Origin: Strongyloides papillosus
Taxonomy: Eukaryota; Nematoda; Chromadorea; Rhabditida; Strongyloididae
Direction of reading: 5' to 3'
Assembly (NCBI GenBank): GCA_005656395.1
Contig: SRSI01000073.1
Coordinates: forward strand, 372,001 to 436,000
Length of the DNA stretch: 64,000 bases
Shown here: positions 1 to 11,062 of the stretch, in pieces
How positions within the stretch are numbered: position 1 is the first letter of the stretch
How the letters are laid out: every line of letters starts with the position of its first letter
The notes under the pieces: generated by a model
What the model was told of the DNA's origin: nothing
Database searches by the model: none
Seen by the model: the letters and a program-made list of their open reading frames with translations, nothing else
Position numbers and translations under genes: made by a program

Positions 1-644
1 TAAAACATGAATAAATGAATTTAATTTTAATAATTGCTAATAGTTAATCATTATTAATAATGCTATGTTTTTTAAAGCAATAAAATAAAAAGGTGGTATA
101 ATGCACTAATAGAAGTTAGTTAAAGTACACGTAATGTATATTGTGTTTACTCTAACTATCTTATACTTATATAAAGTTCTCCAAAATGCAAAGGTTTGTG
201 GAGTAATCATATGATATAATTTTTGATATGTGTTGATTCTTGTTTTTACCAGAAAGTTCTCTCGTATGTTTATGTGATGAATAGTGCGATTATGACGAAA
301 TACTAAAGTAATAACAACATTAGTTCCGTATAGAATTATTGATATCAATTTAAGATTGCATAATTCTTTGGTATAAAGCCATTCTTTTATTGATAAAAAC
401 AAAGATAATGGAGAGCAGTATTACTATGTTTTTGTGTTTTGTTTGAAGGGGCCATAGTATGGGGTAACAAAAAGTGTTATTATTATGTAAAGCCGTTTTG
501 AAAAAATTACTACATGTTTATCATTAAAAATGTCTATAATTATATCCCATAAAAATAGCTTAAAATGAAAAATAATAATATTTTTTTTCATTATTTAAAT
601 GTTAAATTAAGTGTTATCCGTTAACATTTTTTTTTAATCGTAAT
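1..644. other. Left-edge intergenic DNA
   Basis: This is AT-rich sequence upstream of the serpin. A 98-codon open frame on the minus strand (106-402) shows no family resemblance or recognisable domain and is probably chance. I see no clear TATA box or repeat. Confidence 0.6.
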
Positions 645-1855
645 ATGAATACATCATCTATTATAATTGACCAAATATCATTCTCATTAAATTTCCTAAA
701 AGAAATTAATAAACAATCTGGGGATTCTTTTATATGCTCTCCTATTTCATTAATTCTACCATTAGTAATTCTTCTTTTTGGATCTGAAGGCAACACTAGA
801 AATGAAATAAAAAATGTTATCTCACCAGACCTTTCAATATCACAAATTTACAATTACTATTCGGTTATTAATGAAAAATTGAAATATGAAGACTCATTTA
901 TAACTTTAAAAACTTTTAATAAAGGATATATAACTTCTGAGTATGAAATTGATGCGAAATACAAGGATTTTATTGACACATTTTTTAATGGATCCATCGA
1001 ACAAATGCCTTTCTCCAACGTTTCACATTCAATAGAGGTAATATATACTATCATGCCCTTAAAAAAACATTTTTTACTTAAAACTAAATTGTTTTTATTA
1101 TTTACATGTATTTTTTATAGAAAATAAATGATATGGTTAGTAACTCAACAAATGGAAATATTCAAAAAATTATTGAAGCAAATGAGATTAGTTATGGTAT
1201 GAAATTTATTTTAATATCTGCTTTGTATTTTAAAAGTGATTGGCATGTTAAATTCGTCAATACCGATACTAAAATAACACAATTTTATGTGAGTCAAAAT
1301 GAAAGCAAAGAAGTTTTACTAATGTCATTGGAGAATAAGTTTAATTACTTTGAAAATGACCTTTTTCAGATGATTTCACTACCATACTTAGGAAAAAATA
1401 TGAAAATGATTATTATATTGCCAAGAATTCGGTATACCCATGATAATTTTATAGAATTTGTCTTGTCAACAAATAATTTTACAACGGCTTTGAATAGTAT
1501 GAAAAAAGAATTTGTTAAAGTAATGATACCTAGATTTGAAATACAATCGACAATTGATGGTACTAGTATATTAAAAAATCTTGGTGTTGTTGATGCGTTC
1601 GATGAATCAAAGGCCAATTTCAATGGTATTTCAAGTAATGCTTCATTATACATAAATGATGTAAAGCAAAAAACAAAAATTGAAGTTACTGAAAGTGGTA
1701 CTGAAGCAGCAGCAATAACATCAGTTAGGCTATCCCTCTACAGTGGTGGAGATGTCAATAATGGAGAGGTAATAACATTTCGTGCAGACCATGCTTTTTC
1801 ATTTTATATAATAGATGATAAATTTAACATTTATTTTTCCGGTATATATAAATAA
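645..1855 (+). CDS. Serpin (serine/cysteine protease inhibitor family), two exons
   Basis: Exons are 645-1037 and 1121-1855 with a phase-0 intron (GTAATA...TTATAG), giving about 375 residues, a normal serpin length. The first exon carries the family's early helix and FICSPISL-type segment. The second has the ALYFKSDW segment (nearly always A-[LI]-Y-F-K-G-x-W in serpins) and the C-terminal FRADHAFSFYI block. The reactive-loop hinge GTEAAAITS (residues about 324-332) matches the small-residue hinge of inhibitory serpins, so it probably inhibits a protease by the suicide-substrate mechanism; the target cannot be read from sequence. No signal peptide is visible, so it may act inside cells or leave by a non-classical route. 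It converges on the GPCR gene, with 112 bp between the stops. Confidence 0.93.
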
Positions 1856-1967
1856 ACAAATAATAAAAAAATTAAAAGATATATAAAATTAATGAGATCA
1901 TCTTCTTTTCTTCTTATTAACTATTAACGTCAAAACATTTGTCTTTGATAAATAATTAGTAATCCTA

Positions 1968-3233
1968 TCATCCAATACTCCTCCGTATTTTTCTTAAACC
2001 CTCAGCTTTCATTTTTTCCTCATTATTTCTACTTAAAAATTTACTTAGTCTATTGAAATGAAGTGTTCTTGAAAGTTCAAATCTAGAATCTAACAAATGA
2101 ACAGAAACATTTTCTCCTCTTACTTGAATTTTTTTTAGAAATAATGTAATTAATCTTCTTCTAAAATGTTTTGAGGACAAACAAAATAATAGAAAGTTGC
2201 ATGTTTTTCCACAGATAACTAAGGCATTAGTTAATAAATCAAATAAAAGGAATGTTTTATTTCTATTAGAAATATTTGAAACTGTTTTTATTAATGTCAT
2301 AATAGCTGAAGGACCATTTGTTAGAGTAAATGTTGTAACAATTAAAGCGACAGTTATTGTTACACGATGCTCTATTCTATGGAGTTTTAATAAATCATTT
2401 TTATTTTTCCTTGATCCACTATTCAATTTTTCATTTAACATTTTCCAATTATTAGTTCTTTCTTTTAATGTATATAAAAGATAAACATTTAAAGTAACTA
2501 AAATTATTATTGGGAATATAACAATAACAAATACATTCGTATAAATACTATAATCTATAAATTTTATAAACCATGGGTTGTATGGATTTGTCCCATTCCT
2601 AAACCATGGACCTTTAGTATTAACATTTTTACACATACTTAAAATTTGAGTATTCTTACAATATTCTCTAATTGGGCAATAATATTCTAAGTGTTGATAA
2701 AATGTTAATGCCCCTGTTGTGAAAATTATAAATAGATTTATTAAAATTGACTTTCTACAGGACATTCGGGCCATTAAAGGCCTTCTAATACCTATTAAAC
2801 GATCTGTACATACAGCTATTACACACCTAAAATAGGTAATTAACTATTAATATTCAAGAAATATTTTTTTCAATATTTACCATATTGTTACTGCTGAGCA
2901 CCAGTTGCATATAGCACGTAAATGAAGTTTTGTTCGAAAGAAGAAGAGACGAAAATAGTAGTTGTAAGTAAATATAGGATAATTAATTAATGAAAATGGT
3001 AGTATAAAAATTAAGAAAATGATATCAGACAATGCCATTGTTGATAAAAACATATTTGAGCGCGATGATGATGGTTTGTTAAAGAGGACCGTTAAATTTA
3101 GGCAGTTTCCAAGAATACCACAAAATGACAATAGAGGAAATAGATATCTTTGCAAATGGAGCTCCAGTAATGATCCTGCGACTGCTTGCTGTTCTGGTTT
3201 CAGGCAAACATTATAAAAAGGAGTTTGTTGCAT
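1968..3233 (-). CDS. Class A G-protein-coupled receptor, probably neuropeptide (FMRFamide-receptor-like)
   Basis: Exons on the minus strand are 3233-2881 and 2826-1968 (54-bp intron, phase 2), giving about 403 residues. Seven hydrophobic segments are recognisable: TM1 with GNCLNLTVL, TM2 with LSTMALSDIIFL (the class A LxxxD), a Cys at the start of TM3, and TDRLIGIRRP in place of DRY at the TM3 end. The loop before TM5 is Cys-rich, and the TM7 end reads CNFLLFCLSS followed by FRRRL. The last segment resembles nematode FMRFamide-type peptide receptors more than chemosensory sr families. NPxxY is not conserved. The second exon's first in-frame ATG lies inside the protein, so the intron is needed to recover the TM3-DRL region. 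The ligand is unknown. Expected site is the plasma membrane of neurons or muscle. Confidence 0.85.
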
Positions 3234-4840
3234 ACTTTTACTTGTTTTTCTAGAAAAAGATAATACTTCAAAATAATTTTACTTTTTTAAACAAAAAGTG
3301 GTCCATAAAAATAATAATTAAGTATGAAAGAATAAGAGAATTTCACTTTTCTAGTTATTTTGATGTATTTATAAAATATGAATAAAAAAATATTATAACA
3401 AAACATTACAATTAATTGTATAATAAAAAATGAATATTTCCTATAAAAAAAAGTTCATATTTTAGAGGAATATTAATTTTAAAACAAAAAAAACTTAAGT
3501 TTTAGGTATAAAATGTTATTTTAAGTCTCCAGATTAAAAGAACATATATAAAGTGATTTGTTTTACCCTGAATGAACATAAATAATAAAATAAAAAGCAG
3601 GATAGTTATCATGGCATTTAATAAAATCGGAAGGCGTAAAGAGAATATTTTACATATCTACATATATATAATATTAGAAAATATTATAGCTGATAATGCC
3701 ATTCCTGAAATGACAAAATTTTCCACAATAAAATGTTATTTTCAACATTAATACTATTCTAAAAAGAGAAGGAGGAGAGAGAAATAAAATAATTATAGTA
3801 TTAAAAAAACGTTATAATTTAATAAAAAAAATAATTATATTTTAATGTTTAAGGAGTTTTTGGTATAAATGATTTGGAAGTTGAAAAATGTTTAAAACAA
3901 TATATGTTAATTTTTTTATAAAATAACTTGTGCCTTGATATTTGGTCATTTTCTTTTACAGTAATCATATTAACTTAAATTAAAAAACTAATAAAGTTCT
4001 TCGGGGCCATTAAACTTTTTTTCTTCCTCAATCTCGCTTTTAACATTAAAACCTTATCATTTTTCTCCTAAACACTTGAAAACTTCATTTCCAACTATGG
4101 CATTCTCATTAAAAATTAAAAGCAATAAATAATAGAAAGTTATATGACATTTATTAAAAAAAAGTTAAGATAAACTTTTAGACAACAAATATATAAAGTT
4201 TATTAATCTTATTTATGTTAATGAAACATCTTGAAAACATCTTTTTAAAATAACACACTTACCACGTAATTTTATACACTGTTTATCAATAATCTAAAAT
4301 GAATATTATATATTTTTAAATTAAAATATTTATCTGTCATAATATTATATATGGATTTAAGAAGTAGAGGTAAATTTTATTTTTATTTCCTTAAAAAACA
4401 ATTAATATTAGTATATATATTTTTTTGACATCACCTGTAAATACGTCAAAAATGAGCAAGAATACATGAACATATTATTTGTTAATTTCAAAATGAGGTT
4501 TTCTATTTTTTCTGACTATGCCTTATTAAATATTCTGGATTAATAGCTAACTCATATAAGGGCATCAAAACCAATAAAGGAAATGTGTGTTGTCTATAAA
4601 TATAATGATGATGATGCTAAATATTAATTCAATTGATGATGTTTTTAAAAGATTTCCCCTCATCATTTATTTAACAATGATACATTTTATATAATCTAAA
4701 CAAAATATCTTTCAATAACAATTACTTTATTTGGAAAGACAGAATTTATATATATACAAAAAAGTTTTTTTTGCTTTATCTTCAATAATATCTTTTATTA
4801 TTCAACTTAATATTATTGTAATAATAATATATTTTTATTC
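3234..4840. other. Intergenic, no gene seen
   Basis: This is AT-rich sequence between the GPCR 5' end and the NAA30 3' end. It contains short GAT and TA microsatellite runs (for example near 4605) but no convincing exon, RNA gene or repeat. Confidence 0.6.
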
Positions 4841-5442
4841 TCAGTTGCCACTTTTTAAAGGGTTTGTTAAAAAAAGTTTCAATCTAAATGCATCAACTCC
4901 ATTTAAATAGTAACGGAAAAGTTTTTGAAGTTTTATGAATCCAAATCTTGTATAAAGTGCAAGCGCGCCCTCATTGGTAACTTCTGTTTCAAGAGTAACC
5001 TCATCACAACCATTTTCTTTCATTTTCTCTATTGCTTTCTCCACTAATTTAGAGCCTAATCAAATTTTTTTACATGTTAAATGATAATAAAAAGACAAGA
5101 TAATGACTTACCAATCCCTTGTCCTCTATAATTTGGTTCAACAGCCAACATACCTATGTATCCTTCTTTTCTTCCATTTTCAATCATTTCTTCCTTACAA
5201 ACAATAGCACCAATTAATTTGTTTCCTTTCATGCATGCAATACAAAGTTCTGGCCATTTTATTAAAAAATATCTGTATGTATAGATAGAATAAGGTTCAC
5301 TAAGGTATTTTGAAACAATGTTTTGAACTTCAATCAGAATTTTCTCAGAAAAATTTGAAATGTACTTGTATTCCTCACCATCTTTAGTATCCAGTGATAA
5401 AACCTTCATCCGATCACTTAAATTTACCTCAGTACTAGCCAT
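4841..5442 (-). CDS. naa-30: N-alpha-acetyltransferase 30, catalytic subunit of NatC
   Basis: Exons on the minus strand are 5442-5112 and 5055-4841 (56-bp intron GTAAGT...TTAG), encoding 181 residues. It is very close to human NAA30: the LSEPYSIYTYRYF substrate-loop signature, IGMLAVEPNYRGQGIG with the acetyl-CoA motif RGQGIG (RxxGxG), LETEVTNEGALALY, and the C-terminal LFRYYLNGVDAFRLKL block are all present. NatC co-translationally acetylates N-terminal Met followed by a bulky hydrophobic residue, in the cytosol. I chose the ATG at 5442 (MASTEV). The frame stays open upstream to a TTG but encodes an un-NAA30-like hydrophobic stretch and begins just after an acceptor-like site at 5484. The long N-terminal extension of vertebrate NAA30 is absent. 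Confidence 0.95.
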
Positions 5443-5483
5443 AATGATTAGAAATGAAAAAAATACTATCCAATACAAATTGT

Positions 5484-5490
5484 TCTAAGC
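5484..5490 (-). promoter_or_regulatory. Acceptor-like site upstream of NAA30 (possible spliced-leader addition site)
   Basis: On the minus strand TTTTGCTTAG lies directly before 5484, about 40 nt upstream of the NAA30 ATG. Nematode mRNAs are often trans-spliced at such a site. It could instead be a cis-acceptor for an upstream 5'UTR exon. Confidence 0.35.
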
Positions 5491-8400
5491 AAAACTTTTA
5501 AAGCGATTTTCTTGGTATGATATTTATTTTATTTTAATGGCGTTCAGTAAAATAAATTTTAATTGAACTTGTCATTTGATTTTTTAATGAAATTTTTAAT
5601 TTAACAAATAATTAAATTGATAAAAAAACCATCCTTATGGGTTTCTTTGAAGTACATTTTTACTAAAAATAGAATAACTCATCTATACATCTCATTAAAA
5701 TATTCCTGACCATTCTGAAAAAAAGAACAACGTTGAAAAGGAAAAAAGTTTTTAAAAAAGGGATACTACTTTGAAAATTCTTTTTTTATGGAAATAAAAT
5801 TACTATGAATATAAATCAATTGGAAAAGTAAAGAAAATACAAGTAATTTCGTATTCCGTATATAGCTATTTAAGATTATTTCGTATACACATACATTAGT
5901 TAATTTATCAATCCAATTTTCTCTCATTTAAATATCTCTATCAATATTTATATAATAATAACAAATTTGTTTATATTAAAATAAATATCTTGGAAATTTT
6001 AAACAACTTTTAATTGGGAGATAAAATTTTCTCACATTATAGATTTGTAATAATGCTATTCCATTCTACATTTCTTATTTACTATCAAATTTCTTCGTCT
6101 TTTTTTTGTAATAATTAAAAGATAAATATTTGTATTAAAAAGTAAAGATAAAAATTTGTACAATGATCAAGTGAATCAAATTTTATTTTCTCATCTGATT
6201 CCACTTGAAACATACACTTTAATTTACCCATCTTACGAAACCGAGACCACATTTGAAGGATGGATACCCGGGGATTAACAGTGGGCAGGTGAGGAGAGAC
6301 ATCGAACATTGTAGTAACGATGTTGTAAATTAGTTTGTGAAGTAGGCGCCAAACAAACGGAAGAAAGTTTAATTATATTTATTATGTCATATTGTAGTTG
6401 GCATCTTTAACCAACTATACAATTATACATTATTCTTATTTTTCAAATTGATTAAACTTTTTTTTTGCTCCAATAGATATAGAGAAAAAAAGAACTACTT
6501 CTTAAGTGCAAATAATTTATTTTAATCGTTTGCTATAAATTATGTACTTTACTCTATTTTTATTTGAATTTTTTCCCTAAAAAACACATAAATTTTCTTA
6601 TTATATATTTATTAACGAAGTACTTGTTTAATTTATTTTTTTTGCCACTAATATATCACTTTTTATCTAAACATTGCTAATAATAAATTTCCTGTGTCCT
6701 CTTCTAAAATACTTTTGATATTTAAATTTTTTAATGATAGAGAATTGAATTATAATTGAAAGTTTAGATAAACTTTAGTTATATTTGATAAAATAACAAA
6801 TTTTTGTTATTTATTTTTAATTTAACATTAAAGAGATTTGGCCATTACTATCCCCAGCAATCTTTTTGTAAATAATAATACACCTGATAAATTATTTACT
6901 CTTCTCATGTAATATATAAAGATTTCCATCCAACTGTGAAAGGTATATAACATTTGAAGTCTTCTGTATTATTATTATATACATTAGAAGGTTTTTATAA
7001 TATAAAAGTTATGTATCTATTTTCTACTACTTTATAATATAAATAAATATATTCATTCGAGTCACCTTGGCATAAGAAGATGGTTAAAATAACCGCTATT
7101 TGAAAAGAATCTTAGGATAACTGTATAAAATTACTTGAGTAAAGTATAAAGTATTTGCCATTTGATTATAATTATTACATTTTACTGTGAATAAACTCTT
7201 AAAATCTTTATGATAAGGTGTTTATATATATGGAGGTAGAAAGTGACAATTAGATATAAATCTTTTTTCATTTATATCACTCCTTAAAATCTATAATATA
7301 TTAAAGGACGTTGCTTTATTAGAATATTTTTTCAAATTTTGTGTTAATAAAAATTTTAAAATACCTTATGTATATGTAATATTATATTATTTCATTTAAC
7401 ATAAAAAATTTTTACCATAAAATTTATCTAACCGTAAAATATAACTGTGATACCTCTTGTCTTTTATTTTTATATATCATAAATAGTATATGACATTGGT
7501 TTGTTCTTCATATTTTTAAAACAAATACTTTTACACTAAAGGCTTTTATGTATGAAAGAATTCACTTTTATATGGAAAGTTTTAAATGATAGATGACCAT
7601 AACTAGTTTTCATGATATGCCGCTTTAACCTTCTTAAGTTATTACTTAGATTTTTGTCATTTATTTAGACAACCTTATTATAATTCTTCTTTTTCTTGTT
7701 CCTTATTAAAAAGAAACACAATCTCAAATCGTTCTATAGTTTGTTTTGAATCTTTTTTACTAAAAAAGATAGTGATTGTATAAATGACAAGAGTAAGAGT
7801 TTATATATAATTTTATTCACTTTTTATTAAAAATATTTCAAGTGGTAACAGTTATTTTAAAAGAAAATATAATATGAATAAATCTTGTATTTTTTTATAA
7901 GATACTTCTAATAATACTGATAAAGTACAATCTCCCACTGACCTTGGTTATTTTTAATTGAATCTACAACTTCGTACTTCATAAATCTCAGAAGTATGAG
8001 TCGAGATTAGTCTCATTAAATCATATACTATATAAATCAATTTATATTTTATAGAAGTTTATTTTAACTTTTCAAACTGTTTATTATTCTTTTTACATAA
8101 ACTACTCCTTCCGGCATATAGATGTATTCATAGAAGTGTCCCATAAATTGTTGCATTAAGCTTATCTTGTTTTATATATTTAAAATGGATATATTTTATC
8201 CTTATTACAAAAACTTTATATCAAAATGATTGGTTGTGAAAAATTTAACACTTTCAATGATACTATTCTTTTTATTTAAAATTAAGATAGTTTAAAACTT
8301 TGTACTATCGTCCTATAATTTTATAAGAACTATATATAGATATGAGTATTTATTTTTACTGCTAAATCCCATTTTTAATTCCGTATATTTTAATGAATCT

Positions 8401-11062
8401 ATTTTTTCTAGCAGCTGCATTTTTTAAATTCATTGCCAATTGTTATAAAAAAGGGCATTAACTTTTTTTTATAACATTTTCTTGTATATTTATATACAAT
8501 TTAAATAAACTTAACGAGGTATATCTTTTACATTTTTTGACTTTTATTCCCTCTTTAGAGTTATTTCTTTTATGTCAAATTCGTACTATTTCAAAAATCA
8601 TTTGAATTTGAAAGACATTTTTGATTTATTTTTCTTTGTATGTTAGATGGATATGTGTATATTTGAATAAAATGTTAATTTATGTTAGGGTTCCATTAAA
8701 ATAATTAAATTATAATTTGTCTTTATATTAATACTTAAAGATCTCTCTTCTCCACCAAAAAGTATATTTAAGAAAGTAGTGTTTATAACAAAATTAATTT
8801 TGAATTTAATAGAATGATGTTATTATTTCATAATCATTTACCAATCGAGAAGTTTCTAAAGGAAAATAGTAGTGTGCCAAAACTCTATTTCGTTTATCTT
8901 TCTTAAGAACATTATATCCTTCTTATATTGCCATTCTCCTCATTACCATTAGATATATTATTCTTTATATATTGACAAATCTATATAAGATATCTGTTCA
9001 ATGAAGTTTCATTTATAGTTCTTTATCATTTTGCCTTTTATCTAAACCTCTCGAAAATGTAAGAATAAATATAAATGTTTTAATATTATTATTTGTCAAC
9101 AAGTCTAATGATTGATGTTTGTAAATGTCGGTTGATTAGAATATTCTACTTTTTCTGGTGTCTCATTGTGTTTCATTTACCTCATAATTTATTATACAAT
9201 ATCATTTGTTAGAAACTCACTCTTAAAATCATTTATGTTTTACACTTTTTTATTTTTAACATTAAAAGAAGTATAATTTTTACAATTTATTCACAAAGTG
9301 ATATATATAAATATATACAATGAACAGAAATTATATATAATTATTTTATCTCAAATGACATTGCACATTTTAAAAAACAAAGAAAATAATCGTATAAATT
9401 TTTAAAATTAAAACTGACTTCTTTTTTTGAAATAAAAGTAATAAAATTGTGAAGAAAAGTAGTAGTATTAGATTGTCACCTGGATTTTTGTTGAATAGAT
9501 ATGTCAGAACATTTGTTGTATTATCAATTTGATCTAATATTAATTCATTTCTATGTCTATAAATATATTTTGATTTGTTTTATTTGATTAAATTAAATAA
9601 AAATATTTTATATTAATGCTATTATATATTATAATCTTATTAGAAATTCTTCCTATAATCATTTATTTATTTACTTTGTAGTGAGTAATTTTGTTTCATC
9701 TCACAAATGTTTGATTAATGTTATTTTAAGTTATCTATAAATTGATCATGGTATGATTAATTATACTATACATTTCTTTCATTTATGGAGAAAAAATATG
9801 TGTAAAAATTTGTGATCGTTAAACACCCTCCTTTTTTATATCAACACCTTGAATCTTACTAAAATACTATATCAATATGCCTAATCATATACCCCCTCTT
9901 TATATTATCTTTTTAAATATACATTTTTGACTGGGAGATGACTCTTTTGAAGTGATATTATTTAATCTTTATCTCCAATATTTCATACTATTTATTAACA
10001 TCATATCTATTATATTTTCTTCTTTAAATTTTAATGAATGGCATTACTTTTTTTAAGATGCCATCACTTTTTAAAATCCTCATATTCCCTTGGTAGAAGA
10101 ATCATTTTACATATGATGTAAAAGAAAATAGTATTATTTGAGATCTTAACACTATTTCTGTTTTTATCCTTCTGTTTTCTTAAAAAGATATCCACTTCTG
10201 AAGAATATAAGAAAGGACCAGTTAAATGACCCTACAAAACATTATTTGATTAATTAACCACAAAAACTGTCTTTTTTTATTCTTAACAACCAATATATAT
10301 ATACACATAAACTTTTACCAGCTGGTGGAAGATTTTTCTCACTTAAATATATAGTATCCTTAATCTAAATCTTTAATAGTTTAAGAAGTAATTGTTTTCT
10401 TTTTAATAAAATACATATATCCGCCACAAATAAAGTAGCAAACATATGGTTATATGGTGAAACTTTTTTCTTCAAAGTATAACATATTCATCAAGTTATT
10501 CTCCAATTTATTATTATTTTTTTCTATATCCTTCTTCTCAAATAATATTTTTTTCTTTTATTTATAAATGTATATATAATTCTGTTTACCTTTCCAAAAT
10601 ATATTATTTAATAATGTATAAAACACAAAATGCTAATCTTCATAACCAGCATTATAGTATTGTAAAAGTTTTATTTTCTTCATAATAATATTCACCTTTT
10701 ATAATGCATATACATATTCAAATTTATTCTTCATAATACGTTTTAATTTTTCTATCAATATTTCCTCTTTTTTTATTTATTTCTGTAAAATAGAACTAGT
10801 ATATATAATCTATTTTATTATAATTTCACAAGAATTTTTTTATTTTATTTGATCATTTTTATAGCATAGTATTATTACTAAGCTAATAAATTCTCTTTAC
10901 TAACATCTCATTTTACTAATGTTATGATGTAGTAATTTTTTTTTATTATTTTATGTTTATTTGATAATCCCATCTATAATAATAATATCTTTTTATTTTC
11001 CACAAACTAATTATATCTCAATACGCTACTTATTCTTTTTAAACTAAACTTTTTCATTCTAG
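5491..11062. other. Long pyrimidine-rich non-coding stretch, probable 5' region or first intron of the LRCH gene
   Basis: Apart from the GC-richer island at 6160-6360, I see no exon with protein similarity in these 5.5 kb. From about 6.4 kb onward the plus strand is strongly T/C-biased, as expected for a long intron or leader of a plus-strand gene. The LRCH exon at 11063 begins at a splice acceptor and has no ATG, so at least one upstream exon must lie here or further left. Many short TA runs are present. No tRNA or transposon is recognised. Confidence 0.5.
6160..6360. promoter_or_regulatory. GC-richer island with E2F-like site and candidate first exons
   Basis: This patch stands out sharply from its surroundings. 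It contains GGCGCCAAA at 6345-6353, which on the minus strand is TTTGGCGCC and matches the E2F/DP consensus TTTSSCGC. On the plus strand ATGGATACCCGGGG (from 6261) runs to a donor-like GCAG/GTGAGG. On the minus strand an ATG at 6309 runs to a donor-like GTAAGA near 6240. Neither frame joins cleanly to the flanking genes as I read them: the minus exon spliced to 5484 meets a stop, and the plus exon has the wrong phase for 11063. It may be a promoter with 5' untranslated exons. Confidence 0.35.

Noticed and set aside
106..402. 98-codon minus-strand open frame
   Set aside because: No domain or signal; hydrophobic/AT-codon composition typical of chance frames in this DNA.
6115..6309. 64-codon minus-strand frame in the GC island
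   Set aside because: Its first half is GC-rich and may be exon or leader, but the rest is AT noise. Splicing to NAA30 gives a stop, so I did not call a gene.
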